Shown here: positions 1-8,720 of the stretch, one piece after another
Layout of the letters: each line of letters begins with the position of its first letter
Numbering within the stretch: the stretch's first letter is position 1
Notes under the pieces: generated by a model
Seen by the model: only the letters and a program-made list of their open reading frames with translations
What the model was told of the DNA's origin: nothing
The model's database searches: none
Source of the DNA: JANRJY01 sp033763735
GTDB taxonomy: Bacteria; Bacteroidota; Bacteroidia; Cytophagales; UBA9547
Reading direction: 5' to 3'
NCBI GenBank assembly: GCA_033763735.1
Contig: JANRJY010000042.1
Coordinates: 1-57,232 of the forward strand
DNA: 57,232 nt
Position numbers and translations under genes: made by a program

Positions 1-335
1 GATTGAGTACCTAAATCAATCAGTTTTTGCATTTTTATAAATAAGTCACCTAAAATTTGTGTAGGTGATAAAATTTCAATAGCAGTAATCGGAGGGGTGG
101 GAAATACAATTATATCGTGCTGAAAATCAATAGGTTGCTTAGGTAACAATGATATATCAGGCGTAAATCTTTCCATATTTACTTCAAAAGTTAATTCAGA
201 ATGAATATTATAAGTTTTTTTGTAAAAACTTTTTAGTAAGAAAATTAAATTTGATTGTATGATAGAATGAATATTACTTGGCATTGGTTTTCCTCTTTCA
301 ATTTCGTAATCTGATATTTCCACTATTTTTTGCAT
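1..335 (-). CDS. Uma2 family (DUF820) endonuclease-fold protein, partial
   Basis: This is my own translation of the minus strand. The frame is open from the ATG at 335 to the window edge, so about 111 N-terminal residues are visible and the C-terminus is missing. The start YEIERGKPMPS, then HSIIQSNL, a FTPDISLLP segment and the AIEILSPTQ motif match the Uma2 family, a PD-(D/E)xK-like fold often found in many copies in Bacteroidota and Cyanobacteria. The D of TPDISL and the E of IEILSP are the expected catalytic acids. The cellular role of the family is not established. The frame also extends upstream to a GTG at 395, but the ATG gives the usual family N-terminus. It is co-directional with the MFS gene, 72 bases downstream of it. 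Confidence 0.75.
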   Translation of the reverse strand, partial: MQKIVEISDYEIERGKPMPSNIHSIIQSNLIFLLKSFYKKTYNIHSELTFEVNMERFTPDISLLPKQPIDFQHDIIVFPTPPITAIEILSPTQILGDLFIKMQKLIDLGTQ

Positions 336-407
336 GGCATTTTCGGTAATTGTTAAATCAAATTTAGTGAAAATCAATTGCAAATCCAAAAACACTGAAT
401 TCTATAG

Positions 408-1643
408 CTAAAAGTTAAGTTTTCGTAATCTTGGTGAAGCTAATGCAGTAGCAATTACCACTCCTATAGATGTTATACCTCCAAAAATTACAGAAGGAAT
501 TAATCCCATTAGTTTGGCTGCTAATCCACTTTCAAATGCACCAATTTCATTTGAAGAACCAATAAAAATGTTGTTAATCGCGGATACTCTTCCTTTCATA
601 TGGTCGGGCGTATATGTTTGAGTCAAAGTGGCTCTTATAACAACGCTAATACCATCAAAATAACCTCCTACCACCAATAAAAGCAGTGATACTATGAATA
701 ATGTACTGAACGCAAAACCGATCATGCAAACACCAAAACAAGCAACACTTGCAAGCATAAAAATTCCTGCCCTTTTACGAATTGGATAAAAAGCCAAAGT
801 AATTGCAGCGATGATTGCACCAATGCCCATTCCAGATTTGAGCAATCCGTATTCAAAAGAACCCACATGAAGAACTTCCTGTGCGAAAACTGGTAATAAG
901 GCACTTACGCCACCAAACAATACTGCAAACAAATCAAGTGACAAAGCACTAAGTAGCACTTTCTGTTCCAATACAAATTTGGCCCCATTCAATAAATTGC
1001 TCCAAAATCCACCAACAAGCTCAACTTTGGGTGCAGGTTTGAAATTGATTTGCATAAAAAACACTACAGATATTCCCATCAAAATAAAATCCAATAAGTA
1101 AGAACCTTGAATGCCTAATGGTGCAATTAATAACCCTCCTATAGCGGGACCAAGAGTAGATGATATTTGCCATATTGTACTATTCCAAGTAACAGCATTG
1201 GAAAAAACTTCTTTGTTTTTGATTAAAGTAGGCCATAATGCAAAAATTGAAGGACCTAGCAATCCTCTTGCAATTCCACTCAAAAACACCATTAAATATA
1301 TAACATTGACTTTGCTATCAACCTGATTAAAGTGTAAATCCCCAGCGTTAAAAAATAGACCAGCAGAACAAACCAACAAAATAAAACTAATGAAAATTAT
1401 GACCTTTTTACGATTAAAAGTATCGGCCAAGTGTCCTCCGAATAAAGCAACTGATATTGCTGGAACAGCTTCCGCCAATCCCAAAAAGCCTAAAGAAAGC
1501 GGGTCTTTGGTAATCTGATAAACTTGCCAACCAAGCACTACATTTTGAACTTGCAGTGAAAAGGTCAGAAAAAATCGAGCCGTGACAAAAACCCTAAAAT
1601 CATGAATTTTAAGAGCACCCAATGGGTCATGATTGTTATTCAT
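408..1643 (-). CDS. MFS transporter, EntS-like exporter family (MFS_3)
   Basis: A 411-residue integral membrane protein with about 12 hydrophobic segments, the usual length for a major facilitator. The loop after helix 2 carries GGHLADTFNRKKV, a version of the MFS motif A (GxxxDRxGRR). A second DHMKGRVSAINN motif lies around residue 350 and is typical of the enterobactin-exporter-like MFS_3 group. The substrate cannot be read from the sequence; the family includes siderophore and drug exporters. The ATG lies 4 bases after the TGA of the upstream ABC-F gene, so the two are probably co-transcribed and translationally coupled. Confidence 0.85.
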   Translation of the reverse strand: MNNNHDPLGALKIHDFRVFVTARFFLTFSLQVQNVVLGWQVYQITKDPLSLGFLGLAEAVPAISVALFGGHLADTFNRKKVIIFISFILLVCSAGLFFNAGDLHFNQVDSKVNVIYLMVFLSGIARGLLGPSIFALWPTLIKNKEVFSNAVTWNSTIWQISSTLGPAIGGLLIAPLGIQGSYLLDFILMGISVVFFMQINFKPAPKVELVGGFWSNLLNGAKFVLEQKVLLSALSLDLFAVLFGGVSALLPVFAQEVLHVGSFEYGLLKSGMGIGAIIAAITLAFYPIRKRAGIFMLASVACFGVCMIGFAFSTLFIVSLLLLVVGGYFDGISVVIRATLTQTYTPDHMKGRVSAINNIFIGSSNEIGAFESGLAAKLMGLIPSVIFGGITSIGVVIATALASPRLRKLNF

Positions 1644-1647
1644 ATTT

Positions 1648-3519
1648 TCAAACTAATTCACTCAATTCAATCCAACGATTTGTTTTTATCTCTATTTCAT
1701 AAGATACTTCCTCAATTCGCTTCGCAATTTTGGACGATTGTGCAAAATCTGAAACACCGGATAAGGATTGCACTAATTCATCCTTAATATTTTCAAGATC
1801 CGAAATTTCCTTCTCCAAGCCCTCGAATTCTCTTTGTTCCTTGAATGACAATTTGACCTTATTACCTTGTTTTACCTCCTTTTCCTTCGACACTTCAGGA
1901 GTTGGCTTTATTTTTTCAACTTTGTTGTTTTGCAGCGATTCGCGATAATCTGTATAATTTCCAGGGAAATCTGTGACCACTCCATTACCTTCAAAAACAA
2001 AAATATGATCAACAAGTCGATCCATGAAATATCTATCGTGGGATACAAGCACCAATACACCCGTGAACTCTTCAAGGAATTCTTCTAGGACATTAAGTGT
2101 TTGGATATCAAGATCATTGGTAGGTTCATCCAAAATCAAGAAATTAGGATTTGCAATCAATACCAACAAGAGTTGTAACCTTTTGCGTTCTCCCCCACTG
2201 AGGCTTTGGACAAACTTGTACTGTTCCGATGGTTCAAACATAAATCTGGTAAGCAGCTGAGATGCCGTTATTTTAGCTCCACCTTTCAATTCTATAACTT
2301 CCGCAATATCCTTTACAACTTCTATAACTCTTTTGTTTAAGTCAATTGCTTTGTCTTCCTGGCTATAGTAACCAATTTTAGTTGTATCTCCTTTTGATAT
2401 CTCGCCATTATCGGGTTGAATATTGCCCATAAGCATTTCTAAGAAGGTTGATTTCCCAATCCCATTCTTTCCTACAACACCAATTCTATCTTCTCTTTTG
2501 AATACGTAGCTGAAATTATCTAAAAGTATCTGATTTTCAAATGATTTATATATTTTTCTTACCTCTATAATTTTGCCACCCATTCGGGTTTCTTTCATTG
2601 AAAGTTCAATTTTTGAATCATTGATTTTTTGTGAAGCTTTGTCCTTGGTTACTTCAAATGCATCCACTCTATATTTAGCCTTTGTTCCTCTTGCTTTGGG
2701 TTGCCGTCTAATCCATTCAAGCTCTTTGCGCATAAGGTTTCGAGCTTTGTCAATTTCAGCGTTTTGTATTAATTCTCTTTCCTCCTTTTTCTCCAAAAAA
2801 TAACCATAATTCCCTTTATACTTATAAATGTTTTGGTCGTCAATCTCCCATATTTGATTGCAAATCGCATCAATAAAGTAGCGATCGTGACTAACCAATA
2901 ATATGGTATCAAATTTTTCCATAATCATTTTCTCCAGCCACTCAATAGTTTCAAGGTCCAAATGATTGGTTGGCTCATCTAAGATTAGCATATCCGGTTC
3001 TTCAATAATGACTCGTGCAATGGCCACTCTTTTTCGCTGCCCACCCGAAAGTAGTCTTACTTTTTTATCTAGTAGTTCTGCAATTCCTAATCGCGATATT
3101 ACCTCTTTGATTTGTTGATCGTAAGCCCAAGCGTTTTCATGGTTCATGCGTTCATTGAGCACATGCATTTTATCGTAATATTCGTTAGTATCTTGAGGAT
3201 TTGAGATAAGAGATTCATAATCCTTTACTAACTGAATCAGTCGATTATTAACCGAAAAAATATTATCATACACTGATTTGTCTTCATCAAAAATAGGGTT
3301 TTGCGGTAAAATTCCAATCCGGATTTGGTTTCTTATTGATATTTTTCCTTCCGTTGGATTTTCGAATGATGCAAAAAGCTTCAATAAAGTGGATTTGCCA
3401 CATCCATTTCTGCCTATAAGTGCCGTACGATCGCCTTTAGAAACACCTATATTGACGTTGCGAAACAACCACCTGTCAGCGATTGATTTTGACAAGCTTT
3501 CCGCAGATATATAATTCAT
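1648..3519 (-). CDS. ABC-F family ATPase, Uup-like
   Basis: A 623-residue soluble protein with two ABC ATPase domains and no membrane segment, the ABC-F layout. The first domain has Walker A GRNGCGKST, signature LSGGQRKRVA and Walker B LILDEPTNHLD. The second has GKNGIGKST, LSGGERKRL and LILDEPTNDLD. Between them is the basic P-site tRNA interaction linker (KELEWIRRQPKARGTKAK). The C-terminus, from about residue 545, is a charged predicted coiled coil like the DNA-binding tail of E. coli Uup. ABC-F proteins act on the ribosome to relieve stalling or confer antibiotic protection. Uup is the nearest match by the coiled-coil tail, but a resistance-type ABC-F cannot be excluded. It precedes the MFS exporter in one operon. 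Confidence 0.85.
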   Translation of the reverse strand: MNYISAESLSKSIADRWLFRNVNIGVSKGDRTALIGRNGCGKSTLLKLFASFENPTEGKISIRNQIRIGILPQNPIFDEDKSVYDNIFSVNNRLIQLVKDYESLISNPQDTNEYYDKMHVLNERMNHENAWAYDQQIKEVISRLGIAELLDKKVRLLSGGQRKRVAIARVIIEEPDMLILDEPTNHLDLETIEWLEKMIMEKFDTILLVSHDRYFIDAICNQIWEIDDQNIYKYKGNYGYFLEKKEERELIQNAEIDKARNLMRKELEWIRRQPKARGTKAKYRVDAFEVTKDKASQKINDSKIELSMKETRMGGKIIEVRKIYKSFENQILLDNFSYVFKREDRIGVVGKNGIGKSTFLEMLMGNIQPDNGEISKGDTTKIGYYSQEDKAIDLNKRVIEVVKDIAEVIELKGGAKITASQLLTRFMFEPSEQYKFVQSLSGGERKRLQLLLVLIANPNFLILDEPTNDLDIQTLNVLEEFLEEFTGVLVLVSHDRYFMDRLVDHIFVFEGNGVVTDFPGNYTDYRESLQNNKVEKIKPTPEVSKEKEVKQGNKVKLSFKEQREFEGLEKEISDLENIKDELVQSLSGVSDFAQSSKIAKRIEEVSYEIEIKTNRWIELSELV

Positions 3520-3596
3520 AATTAACTAATTTACAATATTTTATTACACAATTACCAACAACATCCCTTTTAAAAATATAATTTTCGTAAGCTTGT

Positions 3597-3626
3597 AAGT
3601 GATAAAATTCACTCATTTAATCACTT
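3597..3626. repeat. Short inverted repeat before the histidine kinase
   Basis: AAGTGAT at 3597-3603 and ATCACTT at 3620-3626 are perfect 7-base arms around a 16-base spacer, which itself contains TCACT. The element ends 10 bases before the kinase TTG start. It could be an operator or a hairpin in the 5' leader. It lies in the divergent gap between the ABC-F gene and the kinase, so a terminator is unlikely. Confidence 0.35.
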
Positions 3627-3636
3627 TTTAATACAA

Positions 3637-4938
3637 TTGAAAAGAATAGTATATAAATTACGAATATTTTTAACGGGGCACGAAGATACAAAAGGAGAAT
3701 TAAAAAGAGCTATTGTTGCCTTTTACATTATCGGTTTCGCAGCTTTTGGTTCAATTATATTTGCCATTTCTGACACCTTAATTGGGAAACCAAATCATGC
3801 AATTTTTGACATTATTGCTTCAATAACTTTTATTTTTTGTCTTTTGTTAATCAACTATGGTAAATTCGGACTGGCTAAAATAATTGGAATATTTACTGCA
3901 AACGGTGTTTTGACCTTGAATAGCATTAATGAATCCTTTACTTCCGGCAATTATGTATTGCTATTTCCAATTTTAAGTGCCACTCTAATGATTTTTTCAA
4001 AAAAAGAAAAAATCAAAATAATTACATCATTTGTATTTTCATTGATTTGTTTTGGTTTTCATGAATATTTAGAATTTGGAGGATTTATAATTGACACAAC
4101 CTCAATTCAGCAACAAAAAGCAAATTCAATTATTTCTTTTTTAATGAGTGCTTTTTTAGTATGCTTTAACATTTTCACGCTAATTAATATCAATCTAAAG
4201 ACAGAAGAAAAGCTTAAATTACTAAACAATAAACTTAAGAAAAGCAACTCTAACTTGCTCAAAACGAATGATGAACTTGATAGTTTTGTTTACAGGGCTT
4301 CTCATGATTTACGCTCTCCTTTAGCTTCCATTTTGGGCTTGATTGAACTTTCAAAACTTGAACATAATATTGATAAAATCAAAGAATATCTGGTACTTAA
4401 GGAAAGGTCTGTTCGAAAACTCGATAATTACATTCTTGATATTTTGAATATGTCAAGGAACTCAAAACAAAAAATTATACTTCGCAAACTTGATTTGAAA
4501 GAAATCATACTAGAATCATTTAATCAACTCAATTATATTGATAATGCTAGAAGAATTCATTTAGAAATTACGATGGATAACGATGAACCTTTTTATGGAG
4601 ATTATTCAAGAATAAGTACCATTATTAGCAATTTAATTTCTAATGGGATCAAATATTGTGACATTCAAAAGCAGGAAAACTTTATTCGTTTTAAAGTAGA
4701 TTCAACGAAGAAAATGCTGCACATTCATTATTTTGACAATGGACAAGGCATACAATCAGTATACTTAAATAAAATTTTTGATATGTATTTCAGAGCTAAT
4801 GAGCGTAATTCAGGCTCAGGTTTGGGTTTGTATATTGTAAAAGAAACTATCATTAAAATGAAGGGGACCATTGAGGTTAATTCTCAACATGGCCTGTGGA
4901 CTCAATTTTTTATTCAAATTCCCAATACAGGTTATTAG
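3637..4938 (+). CDS. Membrane-bound sensor histidine kinase (orphan)
   Basis: A 433-residue kinase. Six hydrophobic segments lie between about residues 25 and 185, followed by a short coiled linker. The dimerisation and phosphoacceptor domain contains ASHDLRSPL with His223. The HATPase domain has an N-box (IISNLISNGIKY), a G1 box (FDNGQGI) and a G2 box (GSGLGLYIVKE). The start is TTG-AAA at 3637; I see no better ATG. No response regulator is adjacent, since the next gene is ettA, so its partner is elsewhere or it acts on an unlinked regulator. There is no PAS, HAMP or periplasmic sensor domain, so the signal is probably sensed by the membrane bundle. The ligand is unknown. Confidence 0.85.
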   Translation: MKRIVYKLRIFLTGHEDTKGELKRAIVAFYIIGFAAFGSIIFAISDTLIGKPNHAIFDIIASITFIFCLLLINYGKFGLAKIIGIFTANGVLTLNSINESFTSGNYVLLFPILSATLMIFSKKEKIKIITSFVFSLICFGFHEYLEFGGFIIDTTSIQQQKANSIISFLMSAFLVCFNIFTLININLKTEEKLKLLNNKLKKSNSNLLKTNDELDSFVYRASHDLRSPLASILGLIELSKLEHNIDKIKEYLVLKERSVRKLDNYILDILNMSRNSKQKIILRKLDLKEIILESFNQLNYIDNARRIHLEITMDNDEPFYGDYSRISTIISNLISNGIKYCDIQKQENFIRFKVDSTKKMLHIHYFDNGQGIQSVYLNKIFDMYFRANERNSGSGLGLYIVKETIIKMKGTIEVNSQHGLWTQFFIQIPNTGY

Positions 4939-4987
4939 GCACATTACTTTGTTTATAGCAGGGTATTTTATTTGATTGTTAAGATTA

Positions 4988-4995
4988 TATATTTG
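4988..4995 (+). promoter_or_regulatory. Candidate -7 box of the ettA promoter
   Basis: TATATTTG matches the Bacteroidota -7 consensus TAnnTTTG and lies 21 bases before the preferred ATG of ettA. I see no TTTG at the ideal 19-base spacing upstream; the nearest TTG, at 4972-4974, is 13 bases away. Confidence 0.4.
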
Positions 4996-5016
4996 CATCA
5001 ATTAAAATCAAACCTA

Positions 5017-6684
5017 ATGAGTGAACAAATAATATTTTCGATGGCCGGAGTGGGTAAAGTAATCCCTCCCAAAAAACAAATACTAAAAGACATTTACCTT
5101 TCATTTTTTTACGGAGCTAAAATTGGCATTTTGGGTATGAATGGCTCCGGTAAGTCTACACTCATGAAAATTATTGCCGGAGTTGATAAGGAATATTTAG
5201 GAGAAGTAGTTTTCTCTCCCGGTTATACCGTAGGTTATTTGGAACAAGAGCCGAAACTTGATTCAAGTAAAACTGTGCGCGAAATTGTTGAAGAAGGCAT
5301 GCAGGAGGTTGTTAATCTGTTGAAAGAATTTGAGGAGATCAACTTGAAATTCGCTGAAGAAATGACCGATGACCAAATGACAAAACTCATTGATCGTCAG
5401 GCAGCAGTACAAGAGAAACTAGATGCAATTGATGCTTGGTCATTGGATACAAAACTTGATAAAGCAATGGCTGCGCTCAACTGCCCTCCTCAAGAAGCAC
5501 TTGTCAAAAATCTTTCAGGTGGGGAAAAAAGAAGGGTTGCACTTTGCAGATTGTTGCTAAAGGAACCCGATGTATTGTTACTGGATGAGCCTACCAATCA
5601 CTTGGATGCAGAGTCGGTACAATGGTTGGAAGCTCATTTACAACAATATAAAGGAACCGTAATTGCTGTAACGCACGATAGATATTTCCTTGATAATGTG
5701 GCAGGATGGATATTGGAACTCGATAGAGGGGAAGGAATTCCTTGGAAAGGCAATTATAGTTCTTGGTTAGAGCAGAAAAAAGGAAGATTAGCTCAAGAAG
5801 AAAAATCAGAATCAAAACGTCAAAAAACTCTTGAAAGAGAGTTAGAATGGGTTCGAATGGCTCCGAAAGCTCGTCAAGCTAAATCAAAAGCTCGTTTGGC
5901 CGCTTATGATAAAATGGCTGGTGAAGACATTAAGGAAAAAGAAGGCAAACTTGAGTTATTCATTCCCACAGGCAAACGATTAGGGAACAAAGTGATTGAG
6001 GCAAAAGGACTTAAAATGGGATTTGAAGACAAATTGCTTTATGAGAATCTTAGTTTTACACTTCCACCTAATGGCATTGTAGGTATCATTGGACCAAATG
6101 GTGCCGGTAAAACCACCCTATTCAAGTTGATTACCGGTCAATTGAAACCTTTAGCAGGCACAATTGATGTCGGAGAAACTGTTGAATTTTCATACGTTGA
6201 TCAAGAGCACGATGACCTCAAAGCTGAAGAAACTGTATTTACAGCCATTACAGGTGGCACTGATCTGATGCAACTGGGTCCTACGCAAATCAACTCTAGA
6301 GCATATGTTAGTAAATTTAACTTCACCGGCAACGATCAGGAAAAGAAAATAGGTGTACTATCGGGAGGCGAACGTAATAGAGTACACCTTGCCATGTCTA
6401 TTAAAAAAGCAGCAAATCTATTGCTTCTGGATGAGCCAACTAACGACTTGGACGTAAATGCCATCCGCTCATTGGAGGATGCATTAGACAACTTTGCCGG
6501 ATGTGCTGTAATTATTAGTCACGACAGGTGGTTCCTAGATAGAGTATGTACTCATATTTTGGCATTTGAAGGCGATTCACAAGTGACTTGGTTTGAAGGA
6601 AATTTTAGTGAATACGAAGAAAATAAGAAAAAACGACTGGGTACTGCTGAACCCAAAAGGTTTAGATATAGGAAATTGGTGTAA
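5017..6684 (+). CDS. ettA: Energy-dependent translational throttle protein EttA (ABC-F)
   Basis: From the ATG at 5017 the product is 555 residues, the same length as E. coli EttA. The N-terminus IIFSMAGVGKVIPPKK is the EttA hallmark. Two ABC domains carry GMNGSGKST / LSGGEKRRVAL / LLDEPTNHLD and GPNGAGKTT / LSGGERNRVHL / LLDEPTNDLD. The inter-domain region ELEWVRMAPKARQAKSKARL is the P-site tRNA interaction motif. EttA binds the ribosomal E site and gates entry into elongation according to the ADP/ATP ratio. The frame extends 15 codons upstream to a TTG at 4972, but those codons overlap the candidate promoter and are not family-like. Confidence 0.93.
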   Translation: MSEQIIFSMAGVGKVIPPKKQILKDIYLSFFYGAKIGILGMNGSGKSTLMKIIAGVDKEYLGEVVFSPGYTVGYLEQEPKLDSSKTVREIVEEGMQEVVNLLKEFEEINLKFAEEMTDDQMTKLIDRQAAVQEKLDAIDAWSLDTKLDKAMAALNCPPQEALVKNLSGGEKRRVALCRLLLKEPDVLLLDEPTNHLDAESVQWLEAHLQQYKGTVIAVTHDRYFLDNVAGWILELDRGEGIPWKGNYSSWLEQKKGRLAQEEKSESKRQKTLERELEWVRMAPKARQAKSKARLAAYDKMAGEDIKEKEGKLELFIPTGKRLGNKVIEAKGLKMGFEDKLLYENLSFTLPPNGIVGIIGPNGAGKTTLFKLITGQLKPLAGTIDVGETVEFSYVDQEHDDLKAEETVFTAITGGTDLMQLGPTQINSRAYVSKFNFTGNDQEKKIGVLSGGERNRVHLAMSIKKAANLLLLDEPTNDLDVNAIRSLEDALDNFAGCAVIISHDRWFLDRVCTHILAFEGDSQVTWFEGNFSEYEENKKKRLGTAEPKRFRYRKLV

Positions 6685-6695
6685 ACTATATATAT

Positions 6696-6784
6696 AATGA
6701 AATATGCTTGGCTGATTTTATCATTAAAGTAAATGATAAATACATAAAAAGTGCCAAGTATGCTTTATTAACAAATATTTCATT
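6696..6784. repeat. Three-tier nested inverted repeat between ettA and lptB
   Basis: Three perfect inverted pairs are nested about one centre. The outer pair is AATGAAATAT (6696-6705) with ATATTTCATT (6775-6784). The middle pair is CTTGGC (6707-6712) with GCCAAG (6753-6758). The inner pair is TTTATCATT (6717-6725) with AATGATAAA (6732-6740), around a 6-base loop. The whole 131-base gap between ettA and lptB is nearly filled by this element. It could be a composite terminator for ettA, a processing site, or a small palindromic mobile element. There is no clear T-run on either strand. Confidence 0.75.
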
Positions 6785-6803
6785 CAATGTTTTTAATATC
6801 AAT

Positions 6804-6811
6804 TAACTTTG
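6804..6811 (+). promoter_or_regulatory. Candidate -7 box of the lptB promoter
   Basis: TAACTTTG fits TAnnTTTG. Only four bases (CTTC) separate it from the GTG start of lptB. If transcription starts 5 to 7 bases after the box, as is usual in this phylum, the lptB message would have no leader. No good TTTG is seen 17-23 bases upstream, so the call is moderate. Confidence 0.45.
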
Positions 6812-6815
6812 CTTC

Positions 6816-7547
6816 GTGATTCTTAGAGCTGATAATCTAATTAAAAAATATAAATCGCGCCTCGTGGTTAACGATGTTTCATATTACGTGGAACAAGGCG
6901 AAATTGTAGGACTATTAGGACCAAATGGAGCAGGCAAAACTACCAGTTTTTATATGACCGTAGGATTGGTCAAACCAAATGCAGGGAAGATATTTCTTGA
7001 CGATAAAGAAATAACATCTCTTCCAATGTATCAAAGAGCTCGTAAGGGAATAGGATATCTTGCACAAGAGGCTTCTGTATTCAGAGATCTTACCGTTGAA
7101 GAAAATTTATTGGCTGTACTTCAATTTTCGAAACTGACCAAACAAGAACAAAAAGAAAAAGTTGAATCGCTATTAGAAGAATTTAGCCTAGCTCATGTGC
7201 GAAAAAACATGGGTAAAGTATTGTCGGGTGGTGAGCGTAGAAGGACGGAGATTGCTCGTGCACTCGCGGTAGATCCTAAATTTGTACTACTTGATGAGCC
7301 ATTTGCAGGCGTTGACCCCATAGCTGTGGAAGAAATTCAAGGCATTGTCGCTAAGCTCAAACAGAAAAATATCGGTATATTAATAACTGATCACAATGTA
7401 GACGAAACCCTATCCATAACTGATAGAGCATATTTATTGTATTCAGGGAAAATACTTGAGCAAGGTACTCCACAAGATTTGGCTAACAACCCCGAAGTAC
7501 GCAGATTATACCTAGGCAAACATTTTGAATTAAAACGTAAAATATAA
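6816..7547 (+). CDS. lptB: LPS export ABC transporter ATP-binding protein LptB
   Basis: A 243-residue ABC ATPase starting at GTG. Walker A is GPNGAGKTTSFYM, the Q-loop follows GIGYLAQEASVFRDLTVEEN, the signature is LSGGERRRTEIARAL, Walker B is VLLDEPFAGVDPIAV and the switch histidine is in LITDHNVDETL. The GAGKTTSFYM and AQEASVFR segments are characteristic of LptB rather than of amino-acid importers. LptB drives lipopolysaccharide extraction from the inner membrane with LptF/LptG, which are not in this window. The stop codon directly abuts the next start, indicating coupling to the RNA methyltransferase. Confidence 0.93.
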   Translation: MILRADNLIKKYKSRLVVNDVSYYVEQGEIVGLLGPNGAGKTTSFYMTVGLVKPNAGKIFLDDKEITSLPMYQRARKGIGYLAQEASVFRDLTVEENLLAVLQFSKLTKQEQKEKVESLLEEFSLAHVRKNMGKVLSGGERRRTEIARALAVDPKFVLLDEPFAGVDPIAVEEIQGIVAKLKQKNIGILITDHNVDETLSITDRAYLLYSGKILEQGTPQDLANNPEVRRLYLGKHFELKRKI

Positions 7548-8714
7548 TTGGACTTTAACCTCAAATCATATATCCGTGTTACCTGTGGTGCCGGAGTAAT
7601 GCCTTATTTGTCAAAAGAAATAACTGACTTGGGTTTGCCCATTTTGGATGAGTCCTTAATTCATATTGGTACTCACGGTACTATGATGGATTGTATAAAA
7701 TTATGCACCTTATCCCGAACTGCGCACAAAGTACTATTTGAAATCAAAAAAATAAATGCAAAACATCCGGATGAATTGTATAAACATATCAAAACCATCG
7801 AATGGGAAGACATCATACCTGAAAATGGCTATTTTAGTGTGGATTCCACTGTTGAAAACCAATATATAAAAGACACCAGGTTTGCAAATGTTAGGGTAAA
7901 AGATGCCATAGTTGACCGGTTTCAATCACAAAAAGGATTTAGGCCTGATAGCGGTCCTGATAATTCCAGAACCGTAATTTATGTTCATTGGCGCAACAAT
8001 GAAGCGATAGTATATATTGACGCTTCAGGAGAAACGCTTGCCAAACATGGCTACAGAAAAATGCCTTGGAAAGCACCTTTACAAGAATCTCTTGCTGCAG
8101 GCATCGTACTTGCAAGCGGTTGGGATACCAAATCAAATTTTATCAATCCAATGTGTGGCAGTGGAACATTGGCAATCGAAGCCGCTCTAATAATGACTCA
8201 AAAATTTCCCGGAAATTTCAGATCTAATTATGGCTTCAATCACATAGTTGGATTTGAAGAAGCATATAAACCGGTGAATGAACTAAATATTGAAGCCCCT
8301 ACAGGTATAAAATATCCAGAAATAATTGCCTCCGATATAAGCAAAGATGCCATCAGAACTGCTCGTAAAAATGCAATAGATGCCGGGGTGGATGATTTAA
8401 TTGAATTTTATCATTGTGGTTTTGAGGAAACGCCTATTCCTGAATCAGGAGGCACCATTATTATGAATCCTGAATATGGAGAAAGAATGGGTGAACAAGC
8501 TGAACTGGAAGAACTTTACCCTGAAATTGGTGATTTTTTCAAACAAAAATGTGCCGGTTATACCGGATATATATTTACAGGCAATCTGGACTTAGCTAAA
8601 ACAATTGGTTTAAAACCATCTTCAAAGCAAACATTTTTTAATGCAAAAATCGAATGTCGATTACTGGGATTTGAAATATATAAGGGTAAAAAAGAATCCA
8701 AAACAAATGAATAG
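7548..8714 (+). CDS. THUMP-domain class I SAM-dependent RNA methyltransferase (RlmL/YpsC-like)
   Basis: A 388-residue protein. Residues 1-160 form a ferredoxin-like plus THUMP RNA-binding region. Residues 160-385 are a Rossmann methyltransferase with SAM motif I NPMCGSGTLAIEAA, an acidic IIASDIS motif and a catalytic motif IV NPEYGERMG. Proteobacterial relatives have NPPYGER, so Pro-to-Glu is a visible change; I recall this form from other Bacteroidota homologues but cannot check it. The family makes m2G in 23S rRNA or tRNA; the exact target is unknown. The start is TTG at 7548 with zero spacing after the lptB stop. It is convergent with the parvulin operon, with six bases between the stop codons. 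Confidence 0.87.
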   Translation: MDFNLKSYIRVTCGAGVMPYLSKEITDLGLPILDESLIHIGTHGTMMDCIKLCTLSRTAHKVLFEIKKINAKHPDELYKHIKTIEWEDIIPENGYFSVDSTVENQYIKDTRFANVRVKDAIVDRFQSQKGFRPDSGPDNSRTVIYVHWRNNEAIVYIDASGETLAKHGYRKMPWKAPLQESLAAGIVLASGWDTKSNFINPMCGSGTLAIEAALIMTQKFPGNFRSNYGFNHIVGFEEAYKPVNELNIEAPTGIKYPEIIASDISKDAIRTARKNAIDAGVDDLIEFYHCGFEETPIPESGGTIIMNPEYGERMGEQAELEELYPEIGDFFKQKCAGYTGYIFTGNLDLAKTIGLKPSSKQTFFNAKIECRLLGFEIYKGKKESKTNE

Positions 8715-8720
8715 TTGAAC

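Noticed and set aside
1648..3519. Antibiotic-resistance ABC-F protein next to the exporter
   Set aside because: The long C-terminal coiled coil fits Uup better than resistance-type ABC-F; no resistance-specific linker was recognised.
3597..3626. Intrinsic terminator from AAGTGAT/ATCACTT followed by T residues
   Set aside because: The stem is AT-rich with a 16-base loop, and no gene upstream is transcribed on that strand; an operator or leader hairpin is more likely.
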